DNA of 64,000 nucleotides from Candidatus Bathyarchaeota archaeon (GCA_026014805.1 JAOZHR010000022.1:1-64000), one strand, 5' to 3'. Shown: positions 44,379-52,755, counted from the first letter of the stretch. Numbers and translations: made by a program. The notes: generated by a model from the sequence alone, not told the origin.

Positions 44379-44387
44379 ACTATAAAA
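44379..44387 (+). promoter_or_regulatory. TATA-like box inside the operator region
   Basis: ACTATAAAA lies between the palindrome at 44355-44369 and its half-copy at 44390-44398. A transcript would start near 44412 and could cover the small ORF at 44556 with a long leader; a second AT-rich box TTTATTAAG near 44508 is better placed for that ORF. Confidence 0.35.
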
Positions 44388-44555
44388 AGCTTACGATATA
44401 AACAAACTAACAAACGATAATTTCTAATTTAAACATTATAAGTTGAAAGATAGAGAATAAACGATTGTGTGTCGATATGTTTTAAAGTTCTACAAGTAGG
44501 TAAAAACATTTATTAAGTCTTAATATACGAGTTACACTAAGCTTGGTGGGCAAAA

Positions 44556-44726
44556 ATGAAAAGCACCTTAAAAGCAAACAATAAACCGTTTTCTTCCCTA
44601 CATGAGAAAGTAAAAAGTGACTACTTGCGCCGGGCATCAAAAAACCACGCATTGTGGAGCGATTTGCCTTTGGAAGTAAGAATGAAACAAGCAATGAGAC
44701 CAATGTACCTAACTAGATATGAATAA
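44556..44726 (+). CDS. Small basic protein (56 aa), unknown
   Basis: An ATG frame of 56 codons preceded by TTGGTGGG about 6 bases upstream and by the AT-rich box TTTATTAAG about 45 bases upstream. The protein is basic and helical-looking (SSLHEKVKSDYLRRASKNHA, PLEVRMKQAMRPMYL). No family is recognised. The good ribosome binding site and promoter raise it above chance, but length is short. Confidence 0.45.
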   Translation: MKSTLKANNKPFSSLHEKVKSDYLRRASKNHALWSDLPLEVRMKQAMRPMYLTRYE

Positions 44727-45255
44727 CAGCGCGCATTCCATATATCCACCCTCTTGTTTTTATAACGTGTCTTTTGATATTTCTACATTTGTTTGACGCA
44801 GTAGAGAGGTTATCCTATTAGATTTCCTAATGAGTCGAGGATTCTTTGTTGGTATGGAGACTTATGGAAGAAGCTCTGATTTGGCGGAAGCTAGTTAACG
44901 TTGTGCTGAATGTGATGTTTTGACATTGTGTATCCTTATTGATGTGCTCCGCTCTGCTTTTTATAGGTCCATGATACCCCGAGTTGCGCATAGCCTGATG
45001 AGCATACCTGTTCGTTGCGCGTGCCAACAAAAGCTCCGTGCTTTAGAAGATTGATTGTGCTGCGAAACAAACCTGAAGATGTTCTTCTCGCCTTATTAGC
45101 CAGCTTTTGCAAACGATACACAACAGTCATGCTTTATATTCACAATACGAATACTTGGGCATTCGCTGGGATATTGTTTATTGATGCATTAGATTTATCT
45201 ATCTTCATGCCATTAGTATTTCTCGAAGACAATTGCGGGGAGAAAACTGAGCCCA
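44727..45255. other. Intergenic region, no clear gene
   Basis: Frames on both strands are open for up to about 90 codons, but none has a family motif or a good ribosome binding site. I see no repeat or RNA gene. Confidence 0.35.
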
Positions 45256-45792
45256 ATGGTGAAAAAATCTCCTTCAAAAGATGAAGCCTTAGAAGCTTTA
45301 GACTTCATAATCAATGTTCTCAGAGAACACGAGAAAGATCTTGACCGTTTGATAGGTGAACTGGGCAACATAACATCGTCAGTGGGTAAGACAGGCGAGA
45401 TGGCTGAAAAGATTGAAAAAGTTGAAGAACGTCTCTCCACTCTTCAAACTGAGATTACTGGTTTGATAGGTATTCTTTCTTCTCCCCGTAAGCAACCAGC
45501 AGCACTACCAACTGCACTATCTACGGCATCAGCTGCTCCAAGGGGACCACCAGTAATAGTTCGATGTAAACAGTGGAATGACTTCAAAACATTAGCAAAA
45601 GGCGCAGACACTGTGTCTTTTCTGTTCAGAGAGACCGAGAAGAGCTTTCAAGCAGACGCTTTAAAAGATGGGCGAGTACTGACTTTTAGCGGTGATTTGC
45701 CAAAAGATGCGAGGTTACTGAAGTTGTGGTTGGCTAGCGAGTTAGAAGTAGGAGAAGAGAAGATTTTCGAAGGCATACTCGCAATAGGATAA
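45256..45792 (+). CDS. Coiled-coil protein with C-terminal globular domain, unknown
   Basis: A 178-residue soluble protein. Residues about 8-75 form a coiled coil (EALDFIINVLREHEKDLDRL, KIEKVEERLSTLQTEI), followed by an Ala/Pro linker (about 78-97) and a globular domain with VRCKQWNDFKTLAKGADTV and a Leu-rich end (KLWLASELEVGEEKIFEGIL). I do not recognise the family. The long acidic coiled coil suggests oligomerisation. It is convergent with the reductive-dehalogenase homologue. Confidence 0.7.
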   Translation: MVKKSPSKDEALEALDFIINVLREHEKDLDRLIGELGNITSSVGKTGEMAEKIEKVEERLSTLQTEITGLIGILSSPRKQPAALPTALSTASAAPRGPPVIVRCKQWNDFKTLAKGADTVSFLFRETEKSFQADALKDGRVLTFSGDLPKDARLLKLWLASELEVGEEKIFEGILAIG

Positions 45793-45828
45793 ATTTGTAA
45801 TTGGAAATCAGGTTGCAATATACGCGTA

Positions 45829-46926
45829 TTAATATTCTTTTAATTGCCAAAATTCTTCTGGAGAGACGTTGACTTTTCCTGCTGATGCGACATTGTATGG
45901 GCAAACTTTTATGCATGTTGAGCAGTCTGTGCCATTTTTGTACCAGAAAAGATAACACTGTTCAACGTTGACGTACCATTTCAACGCTCCAGGATTATTA
46001 GATTGGCATGCTGTTTCGAAGCTTGGTTCATCATCCATTGAAATCGCACCTGTCTCGCAATACTTAGCGCATAACTTACATTTTTTGCAGAACTCTTTTA
46101 CTCCAAACTCTATAGATTTATCCGCTTCCAGCGGAAAATCTGTTATAACCTTGCAGAGCCTAACCCTTGGGCCATATTGAGGCGTTATCAATAATCCATT
46201 ACGACCCAGTTCTCCAAGTCCAGCGTCAATTGCAAGTGGAACGCTTAAAGCAGTATCGTTTCCACATTGAATTGCTTTGTATCCGAGATTTCGGATGAAC
46301 TCGCCCATGCATGCAGCTATGAAAGACATTTTCGAATATCCCACCCCTGTGGCAGCCGCCGCGGAAACAGCTGGAGAGGTTGCAATCCCATCTGCGTCCA
46401 TTTCAACTGCCATAACGATAACGTTTTCGAATTTCTTAGGGATGTCAACGTCAGCGTAAACCCAATTTCTGTTGAGATTGCAGATTCCAACGAGCGAAGC
46501 GCCGAAAAGCTTTGCTGCCCGCTTGATGTAGATGTTCATCTTATGTAGGTCATTGATCTCGCGTTTAGTTTTTGCCCAGTCAATTCCAATAGTATCTACA
46601 GGTGTTTTGTGTGTTCTAATCCTGGTCCATGAGAATCCATCTTTGAAAGCGTCATGTACTATCCAAGAGGCATAGGCCAAGGCAAAGTCTACTTGCGAAT
46701 ATCCCGATTTTCCTTGAGTAATTATGTCAAGAACTTTTTCATTGTAGTTTTTCTTGTAGCCTTTCCACGACGAGTCCCATTTGACTCTTTCAAAAATGAT
46801 GTTTTTCTGGGTGAAACGCCGAAGTTTAGAGCGGTCAACAATGTAGGGTGGCTCTTTGACTACCTTTACCGAGATTTTCGGGACCTTACTCTTCTGGTTC
46901 GGAACGTTTATGTCGCGCAAAGTCAT
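45829..46926 (-). CDS. Cytosolic reductive-dehalogenase homologue (RdhA-like corrinoid/Fe-S protein)
   Basis: A 365-residue protein. The C-terminal two thirds carry the RdhA/QueG-type layout: IDAGLGELGRNGLLITPQYG and VRLCKVITDFPLEADKSIEF, then the double 4Fe-4S region FCKKCKLCAKYCETGAIS and DCSTCIKVCPYN. NNPGALKWYVNVEQCYLFWY is the RdhA-type linker rather than the QueG one. There is no twin-arginine signal or membrane anchor (rdhB) nearby, so it is cytoplasmic. In the family, cobalamin cleaves carbon-halogen bonds; the substrate here is unknown. ATG 46926 has GAGGG upstream. Confidence 0.82.
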   Translation of the reverse strand: MTLRDINVPNQKSKVPKISVKVVKEPPYIVDRSKLRRFTQKNIIFERVKWDSSWKGYKKNYNEKVLDIITQGKSGYSQVDFALAYASWIVHDAFKDGFSWTRIRTHKTPVDTIGIDWAKTKREINDLHKMNIYIKRAAKLFGASLVGICNLNRNWVYADVDIPKKFENVIVMAVEMDADGIATSPAVSAAAATGVGYSKMSFIAACMGEFIRNLGYKAIQCGNDTALSVPLAIDAGLGELGRNGLLITPQYGPRVRLCKVITDFPLEADKSIEFGVKEFCKKCKLCAKYCETGAISMDDEPSFETACQSNNPGALKWYVNVEQCYLFWYKNGTDCSTCIKVCPYNVASAGKVNVSPEEFWQLKEY

Positions 46927-47029
46927 AGCATGGCCCTCAAAGATAAGAGGTATTTATCATATTAAATCCATTGTTGTAGAAATCAAACGCGTATTTGATG
47001 TGCCCGTTGTTGAGGTCGCAACCATTTGG

Positions 47030-47821
47030 TTATTGCTGCTTCCTCGCTTTGTATACATCCCAACTATTCGCTATGTTTTGCATAAGCTCTGGCTGGATGT
47101 TGTAGAAGTCGTTTATTTTTCCTTGTGGAAAGAATATTCTGATTAGAAAGCTCTTTTCAAGTCTGTTTAGTTTCAACATGCTCAGTTCTGGCTTCTTTGG
47201 AAGGATGTCCTTGTATTTGTTGTAAAAACTTTCAAGGACAGGGAGAATGCATTCCTCAATTAGCTCTTTATTCGTTACATTTTCTGAATGGGGAAAGCCT
47301 ACTTCGAAGGAGTAGTCGATTACGTTTCTTCCGGTAGAATAATTAAGGATGGTGCTGTCCAAGACTTTCCTATTTGGTATCTCCATGATGTTATATGTAG
47401 GTGTGTATACTTTCGTGTAGTTGATGGTTATCTCTCGCACCTCCCCTTCAACATCTCCTATTTTCACGTAATCCCGAATCATAAATGGCCTCGATATCAT
47501 GATGTAAAGGCCAGCCAAAAAGTTTCCCACAGTCTGTGTGGAGGCAAACCCAATAGCTGCTCCAGTCAAAGCGGAAACTCCAACAAACCAGTCAGTAGGC
47601 AAGCCGAAAAAAGATAAAAAGGCAACCATGCCAGCTGCAGCAATAATAATTCTAGCGATTAACTTGAAAATGTTTTCAACATGAGGCGGTAACCTTAAAC
47701 GCTGTGAGTATCTGGCGATTGCCCTACGTATCAACTTGTCGGCAACAAGCATTGCAACTAAGATAATCAAACCTTTTGCAATAAGCAGAAGATTCTCCAT
47801 CGTTAAAAAATCTTCAAACAT
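47030..47821 (-). CDS. mscS: MscS-family mechanosensitive channel
   Basis: A 263-residue membrane channel. Three transmembrane segments occupy about residues 8-28, 50-70 and 78-110. The pore helix is ASTQTVGNFLAGLYIMISRPF, followed by IGDVEGEVREITINYTKV, the beta domain, and NRKVLDSTILNYS. It opens under membrane tension to release solutes on osmotic downshock. It has the short form without extra N-terminal helices. ATG 47821, divergent from the inositol-phosphate synthase gene. Confidence 0.94.
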   Translation of the reverse strand: MFEDFLTMENLLLIAKGLIILVAMLVADKLIRRAIARYSQRLRLPPHVENIFKLIARIIIAAAGMVAFLSFFGLPTDWFVGVSALTGAAIGFASTQTVGNFLAGLYIMISRPFMIRDYVKIGDVEGEVREITINYTKVYTPTYNIMEIPNRKVLDSTILNYSTGRNVIDYSFEVGFPHSENVTNKELIEECILPVLESFYNKYKDILPKKPELSMLKLNRLEKSFLIRIFFPQGKINDFYNIQPELMQNIANSWDVYKARKQQ

Positions 47822-47861
47822 ACGAAATTTCTCCTCTTAGGAAGGATTTACCATTTTACAA

Positions 47862-47912
47862 AAATATTTATATGTTTCTATTGGTTACGGCGTTTCGCAT
47901 CAATTTATATAT
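47862..47912. promoter_or_regulatory. Divergent promoter pair for mscS and inositol-phosphate synthase
   Basis: On the minus strand CATATAAATATTT (about 47862-47874) lies about 40-50 bases before the mscS ATG. On the plus strand ATTTATATATAC (about 47901-47912) lies 34 bases before the ATG at 47946, giving a short leader with GAGAGGAG. Confidence 0.5.
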
Positions 47913-47945
47913 ACAATCATTCATCTTTTCGAGAGAGGAGAACCA

Positions 47946-49022
47946 ATGGAAATTAGAGTTGCAATAGCAGGGGTTGGAAATTGTGCTTCAGCCCTCATCC
48001 AAGGTGTCGAATACTATAAAAACGCCAGAGAAGACACGAAGGTTCCAGGATTAATGCATGTCAATTTCGGGGGCTATCATGTTCGAAGCATAAAGTTCGT
48101 AGCTGCCTTCGAAGTTAACCAGCAGAAGATTGGTAAAGACTTGGCTGACGCCATATGGGCTGAGCCAAATGTCTGTGCAAAGTTTACTGATGTCCCCCAG
48201 CTAGGAGTAAAAGTGATTCCTGGGCCTGCTCTTGATGGGGTGGCGCCTCACATGAAGACACCATTCCATGCTTATGACAGTGAGAAGGTTGAGGCTTCTG
48301 ACATTGCACAAGTTCTTGCAGACACTAGGGTGGACATGCTAGTTAATTTTATTCCAGTAGGAAGTCACAACGCAACGTTTCACTATGCTCAGGCGTGTCT
48401 TGATGCGAGATGCGCCTTCGTTAACTGCATTCCGGAATTCGTTGCCTCAGATAAAGCATGGGGCAAAAGGTTTGAAGGAAAGGGCCTGCCTGTTGCGGGC
48501 GACGACATTAAGAGCCAGCTTGGCGCCACAATTTTGCATCGGAATTTGGTGAGGCTGTGTGTTGATAGGGGGATTAAAATTGAGGAAACTTATCAGCTCA
48601 ACCTCGGTGGCAACACGGATTTCTTGAATATGACGGTGGAGGATAGGTTGAAGACGAAGCGTATAAGCAAGACTGAGGCTGTTACTAGTCTTGTGCCTTA
48701 TGAAGTACCGACGCGCATCGGTCCTTCTGACTATGTGCCTTTTCTTAAGGATAAGAAAATATGCTACTTATATGTTAAAGGGCGAAAGTTTGGCGATCAA
48801 CCAGTTACGCTGAGAGCGAAGTTGGAGGTTGAGGATTCACCTAACAGCGCAGGAGTAACTATAGATGTTATAAGGGCTGTGAAGCTGGCGCAAGATAGAG
48901 GAATCGCAGGTCCTCTTGTCAGTATTTCTTCTTATGCGTTCAAGCATCCTCCAGTGCAGGTTCCAGACGACTTGGCAAGACAGTGGGTAGAAGACTTCAT
49001 TACAGGAAAGCGAGATAAATAG
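47946..49022 (+). CDS. Inositol-1-phosphate synthase, copy 1
   Basis: A 358-residue NAD-dependent myo-inositol-1-phosphate synthase, which makes 1L-myo-inositol 1-phosphate from glucose 6-phosphate for archaetidylinositol lipids or compatible solutes. The family blocks are VAIAGVGNCASALIQGVEYY, VNFIPVGSHNATFHYAQA, AGDDIKSQLGATILHR and ETYQLNLGGNTDFLN; the C-terminal PNSAGVTIDVIRAVKLA and SISSYAFKHPPVQ are also typical. A GAGAGGAG precedes the ATG. A second, divergent copy lies at 51528-52589 in the opposite direction. Confidence 0.94.
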   Translation: MEIRVAIAGVGNCASALIQGVEYYKNAREDTKVPGLMHVNFGGYHVRSIKFVAAFEVNQQKIGKDLADAIWAEPNVCAKFTDVPQLGVKVIPGPALDGVAPHMKTPFHAYDSEKVEASDIAQVLADTRVDMLVNFIPVGSHNATFHYAQACLDARCAFVNCIPEFVASDKAWGKRFEGKGLPVAGDDIKSQLGATILHRNLVRLCVDRGIKIEETYQLNLGGNTDFLNMTVEDRLKTKRISKTEAVTSLVPYEVPTRIGPSDYVPFLKDKKICYLYVKGRKFGDQPVTLRAKLEVEDSPNSAGVTIDVIRAVKLAQDRGIAGPLVSISSYAFKHPPVQVPDDLARQWVEDFITGKRDK

Positions 49023-49106
49023 AAAATGAAGAAGAAATTAGAAACTCATGATTCACGTGTGACAAACATTATATTCTTTATCTAATGATGGAGAATCGGG
49101 ATTCTG

Positions 49107-49796
49107 ATGAGTCCTAGGAAATCTGTCTCAACCGGTGCCAACATAGGTATTCGATATGAACAACACATAAATCATTTGCTCAAGAACAAAGGACTTCAGC
49201 CCAAAAAGATTGTATCTGCTGGTGCTACAGATAGCCCCAACGGATTTGTTGATTATCACTCTATTAATTTTCCTATCGAAATAAAGAAAGATCTGTCTGC
49301 CGATTTCGCTCAAATTGAGTTGAATTGGGACATTAAAAAAAGATTTTTCTATTCTAAACGGAGTAAGAACAACGAATTCATATCGATTCTTAAAAAAGAA
49401 AAATTCTTGGATGAAATAAATACAAGATGGAGTGGAATCCCTCGAAAATTTACCCGCAATTTTCTCACCAAAAATGATAGATATCGAGATTTAGATGAAT
49501 TCCCAGACATAAAGCGAGAAATCAAGGAAAATCTAATAGAGCAATTCTACAATTTGAAGAGCCCTCCAATCCACTACATCCAAATTGGTGGTTATGGATT
49601 CTTTTGTATGGGAAATGACGTCGCAGGATTGGGCATGCCTAGATTAATTGGAAAAGGAACTTTACGTGCAAGAGTGAAGACTAGAAACTCGAGAAAAAAT
49701 CTTTATGGATTTCTGGTGGCAATAAAACTCAGAAGTTTGAAACCGTCTTCATATGATATAGAAGAAAAAAATGGAAGAACTTTTCCTTTTGAATGA
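49107..49796 (+). CDS. Putative type II restriction endonuclease (PD-(D/E)XK)
   Basis: A 229-residue protein whose middle reads GFVDYHSINFPIEIKKDLSAD, with the catalytic pattern PD...(D/E)xK (Asp 49 or so, then EIK). The basic C-terminal half has RVKTRNSRKNLYGF. I do not recognise a specific restriction family. Its adjacency to a converging DNA methyltransferase makes an R-M pair the best reading; the recognition sequence cannot be inferred. ATG 49107. Codon use is A/T-richer than the neighbouring housekeeping genes, as often in acquired R-M systems. Confidence 0.7.
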   Translation: MSPRKSVSTGANIGIRYEQHINHLLKNKGLQPKKIVSAGATDSPNGFVDYHSINFPIEIKKDLSADFAQIELNWDIKKRFFYSKRSKNNEFISILKKEKFLDEINTRWSGIPRKFTRNFLTKNDRYRDLDEFPDIKREIKENLIEQFYNLKSPPIHYIQIGGYGFFCMGNDVAGLGMPRLIGKGTLRARVKTRNSRKNLYGFLVAIKLRSLKPSSYDIEEKNGRTFPFE

Positions 49797-49816
49797 GAAG
49801 TGAGTTATAGATGCAA

Positions 49817-50692
49817 CTAGACTAGCGACTTATGCTGCTTTTTTCCGTTGGTTCCCCAAATATTATCCAGATCAGGCGTAAATTGGTAGTCTCGATAATA
49901 TTTCGAAACGTCATCAGCAGGTCTAATTTTTTCCAGCCGTTTCTTGATTAAATTTACATGACTAGGATCTATTTCAATGCCAACTGATTTCCTTCTTAAC
50001 TGGTAGGCTGTTACCAAGGTTGTACCCGTTCCTGCCATGGGATCGAAAACTATATCGCCAGGAAGGGAAGATGATAGAATTACTCTTATCAAAAGAGCGA
50101 CAGGTGATTGCTGCTTATGTATTCTGTTTCCTGTCTTGTCTCTAAGAGGTTCTTTACCTGCAAAATAGCCGCTAGTTAATTCTTTGATATCAGCCCATAT
50201 GTCAGTAGCATACATTCCGTTTTTTCTCTTGTACTTATAGTGAGGTGGAAGAGGGGGGTCTATCCGCAGCCGGTTAAATACTCTAGGTTTTCTACCTTTT
50301 GTTGCAAATGCTATTACTTGATAGCTTTTGCCAAATCTGTATCTACCAGGTACTGCAGAAGTCTGTTTCCTCCAAATCATTGTATTCTGATAAGCCCATT
50401 TTGTTTCCCGTAAAGAACGTAAAATAAACTCGGCGTTTTTCTCTCTTTGCATGAAATAAATTGCTCCACCGTTTACAGTCGCGTTATATGTTCCTTCAAG
50501 AACCTTTTTGATCCAAGTCCAATATTCCTCGGGTTTCTGGTCATCATCAAAATATTCATAATCCTTACCCTGGTTATACGGAGGATCAAAAAAAGTAAGA
50601 TATATGTCCTTGATTGAGCCATTTTTGAAATAGTGTAGGCAATCCCCTTGCAAGATCACCGGCTTACTATTTGTGACCGAATTCTCTTTCAT
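49817..50692 (-). CDS. DNA methyltransferase (N4-cytosine or N6-adenine, class beta order)
   Basis: A 291-residue amino-methyltransferase. The catalytic motif DPPY (FFDPPYNQGKDYEY) lies near residue 33 and the SAM motif FDPMAGTGTTLVTAY near residue 230, so the order is catalytic first then SAM, the class beta arrangement. NGGAIYFMQREKNAEFIL and QQSPVALLIRVILSS are typical. It protects DNA from the convergent endonuclease. Whether it makes m4C or m6A is not decided by DPPY, though that motif is seen more in m6A. ATG 50692. Confidence 0.88.
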   Translation of the reverse strand: MKENSVTNSKPVILQGDCLHYFKNGSIKDIYLTFFDPPYNQGKDYEYFDDDQKPEEYWTWIKKVLEGTYNATVNGGAIYFMQREKNAEFILRSLRETKWAYQNTMIWRKQTSAVPGRYRFGKSYQVIAFATKGRKPRVFNRLRIDPPLPPHYKYKRKNGMYATDIWADIKELTSGYFAGKEPLRDKTGNRIHKQQSPVALLIRVILSSSLPGDIVFDPMAGTGTTLVTAYQLRRKSVGIEIDPSHVNLIKKRLEKIRPADDVSKYYRDYQFTPDLDNIWGTNGKKQHKSLV

Positions 50693-50735
50693 AGTTCTAT
50701 AGCCCTTGCATTTATTCAATTATCTATTACCCCAA

Positions 50736-50912
50736 TTAAGTATATGGCGTTTTATATTGGCAAGCTGCAATTCTAGGCTTCCAATTCTTATGTTCGTTTC
50801 TAAGAAACTTCCCGAAAAGTAATACTTCTTCATTTATCAAGGTCTCAATGGTCTGTTTCTTACCAACTCTAATCCTCGGAACTTCAACTTCTAATTCGAA
50901 AAAGGCATACAA
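50736..50912 (-). CDS. Small protein (58 aa), copy A of a tandem-like pair
   Basis: A TTG-started frame preceded by AAAAGG. The sequence includes VEVPRIRVGKKQTIETLINE and KFLRNEHKNWKPRI. The part IETLINEEVLLFGKFLRNE matches a decayed copy upstream (B, at 51267-51383: IETLINEEALLLAKYLRDE) almost residue for residue. Function unknown. The two copies flank the HELYH metallopeptidase relic, a layout like a small plasmid or viral gene module. Confidence 0.5.
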   Translation of the reverse strand: MYAFFELEVEVPRIRVGKKQTIETLINEEVLLFGKFLRNEHKNWKPRIAACQYKTPYT

Positions 50913-50927
50913 GCCTTTTAATTCTGA

Positions 50928-51256
50928 TTATCGTTTTTTCAGAACATTTCTAACAAAGACATTAGCCGCATTTTCTTCTTTTCTTTTGGACATCTCCAAC
51001 CCTTTATTCTCTACAATATGATGGTACAACTCATGTAGAACATTCCTTTTGTTCAACCCCTTCTTGGTGAAACAAGCAAGACCTTCGAAATAATCACACT
51101 CGCATGTTCTCATCACCCTTCTACCATCCAATGTTATCTTCATCTTTGGAATTCCGTAGTATTCAGTTAGAACATCTACTCTTTCTGTGCTCCTTTCAGC
51201 TCGTAGGCTAAGTGGAACTTCTCACAAACTCTCTTAGAAGGAACACGAATTTTCAT
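50928..51256 (-). pseudogene. Frameshifted small metallopeptidase-like gene (HExxH)
   Basis: Starting at ATG 51256 the frame reads MKIRVPSKRVCEKFHLAYEL, then shifts near 51200 and continues with TERVDVLTEYYGIPKMKITL and, further on, RNVLHELYHHIVENKGLEM and a conserved Glu-Asn-Ala block. The HELYH zinc motif and the following acidic Glu fit ImmA/IrrE-like or similar small gluzincins. The second part alone can start at ATG 51143 (71 codons). The frameshift looks like decay; a real short start is less likely. Confidence 0.6.
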
Positions 51257-51266
51257 TCTTGCTCCC

Positions 51267-51383
51267 TCAAAGAATAGCTATTCTGGGAACCCAACTCTTC
51301 CTTTCGTCTCTCAGATATTTCGCTAGAAGCAGAGCCTCTTCGTTAATCAGAGTCTCTATCTCTTGCCTTAGTTGGAAAGATGG
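51267..51383 (-). pseudogene. Decayed copy B of the small-protein pair
   Basis: The minus strand is open here from an upstream in-frame stop just past 51383 to TGA at 51267. It reads FQLRQEIETLINE and LLLAKYLRDERKSWVPRI, close to copy A at 50736-50912. No start codon is present, so it is a fragment. Confidence 0.55.
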
Positions 51384-51387
51384 TTAA

Positions 51388-51483
51388 TTAGTTGCCGGTC
51401 TATCACATCAAGAGAGACTTGAGTACGAGGCGAAAAATCGTGGACTGAAGTTCGCCTATGACGGAATGCGTGTGAAGTTATAG
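51388..51483 (+). pseudogene. C-terminal gene fragment on the + strand
   Basis: A 31-codon open tail reads SHQERLEYEAKNRGLKFAYD and ends GMRVKL before TAG 51481. It has no start codon and begins right after an in-frame TAA; it looks like the end of a lost gene. Family not recognised. Confidence 0.3.
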
Positions 51484-51527
51484 TACCTCAAATGTTTCTT
51501 TCTTGATGGTGTGCGTATAGGTGGAAT

Positions 51528-52589
51528 CTAGGTCTTCTGTCGAATAAAATCTTCAAATAGTTGCGTGGCCCTTTCAAGGGGCAGTATTTTTGGTGGTTGT
51601 TTAAAGGCGTAGGCAGAAATGCTCAGTATCGCTCCCGCTTCTCCTCTTTCAAGGGCAACCTTGACCGCTCTTATAACGTCTAAAAGAACTGAACCAGCAT
51701 TTGGACCATCAACGGTGCACAACCGCAGTTCAATTTCCATCGGCACTCTTCCGAAATATAGCCCCTTTAACCACAAATAGCTATCCCGTCGGTTTTGCAG
51801 AAAATCCACGTAATCAGTTGTCCCAGCCACAACCGAAGCCTTATAGGGCAAAGCCGACTCTACCGTCTTCGTCTTCACAACCCGCTTAGTTTCTCGACTC
51901 CTCTCCAGTGTATTCAGAGACTCTGTCCCTCCACCCACATCAAGCTGATAAGTTTCGGAAATGCGAACACCCCGCGCCGAAAGTAATCTCAGCAGCGTCT
52001 TATGCAATGTGGTGGCGCCGACTTGATCGATCAAATCATCACCCACAACCGGTAACCCTGCGTTCTTGAAATGTCCCGCCCACGTGATGTCACTTGCAAT
52101 ACTCACAGGCGTTACATTAATAAAAGCGCAACCAGCCCTAAGCGCTTGCTCTGCATACCATTGTGCAGCCTTCACCGCGCCGCTTGGAAGAAGGTTAACA
52201 AGCATGTCAGCACCGCTTTCCTTCAACACGTGTGCCGGATCTATTTCAGGAGAAGAATCGATTTTCACGATATCTTTGAGGTAACTTCCTAGACCATCTA
52301 AGACCTGTCCTTTTTGGACAGAGACGCCCAATTCAGGAACTTGAGCGAACTTCAAAGTGTTGTTTGGCTCTGCAAAGATAGCCTTTGACAGATCCTTTCC
52401 AACTTTTCTAGCGTCAACGTCAAAAGCTGCAACGATTTCAATGTCCCGCGGATGATACCCTGCAAGAATTAACCGCCTTAGTCCAATCACATCTTCTTCA
52501 TTGTCCATGTCTTTGTAATAGTGCAGACCTTGAACAAAACCTGAGGAACAATTTCCAACGCCAGCTAGCGCAATTTTAATTTTAGTCAT
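51528..52589 (-). CDS. Inositol-1-phosphate synthase, copy 2
   Basis: A 353-residue paralogue of the protein at 47946, convergent to it. It carries the same family blocks: IALAGVGNCSSGFVQGLHYY, ADMLVNLLPSGAVKAAQWYA, VGDDLIDQVGATTLHK and ETYQLDVGGGTESLNT. The nucleotide-binding residues are kept. Differences (for example VNLLPSGAV for VNFIPVGSH) show that the copies diverged long ago. It may make a different inositol phosphate or serve a different lipid or solute route. ATG 52589. Confidence 0.92.
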   Translation of the reverse strand: MTKIKIALAGVGNCSSGFVQGLHYYKDMDNEEDVIGLRRLILAGYHPRDIEIVAAFDVDARKVGKDLSKAIFAEPNNTLKFAQVPELGVSVQKGQVLDGLGSYLKDIVKIDSSPEIDPAHVLKESGADMLVNLLPSGAVKAAQWYAEQALRAGCAFINVTPVSIASDITWAGHFKNAGLPVVGDDLIDQVGATTLHKTLLRLLSARGVRISETYQLDVGGGTESLNTLERSRETKRVVKTKTVESALPYKASVVAGTTDYVDFLQNRRDSYLWLKGLYFGRVPMEIELRLCTVDGPNAGSVLLDVIRAVKVALERGEAGAILSISAYAFKQPPKILPLERATQLFEDFIRQKT

Positions 52590-52755
52590 CGAAAGTCACC
52601 AGTCACGCTTATGAGATAAGCGGTCCTATTCAAAACTTTTGGGGCTACAGACATCTACAAAAGCATTCTATCTTGTGAATCCTTTTATGATAAAAAAACT
52701 TTGAGAAAATAGTTTTGGATATGTTAGACAGTCGTCATCTTTGCTGGCTTTAGTG

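Noticed and set aside
44827-45130. Minus-strand ORFs of 64-67 codons, considered as a transposase fragment
   Set aside because: No transposase or other family motif, and the two overlap each other in different frames.
45015-45284. 89-codon + strand ORF before the coiled-coil gene
   Set aside because: No Shine-Dalgarno, composition unlike protein, and it overlaps the start of the much better coiled-coil gene in another frame.
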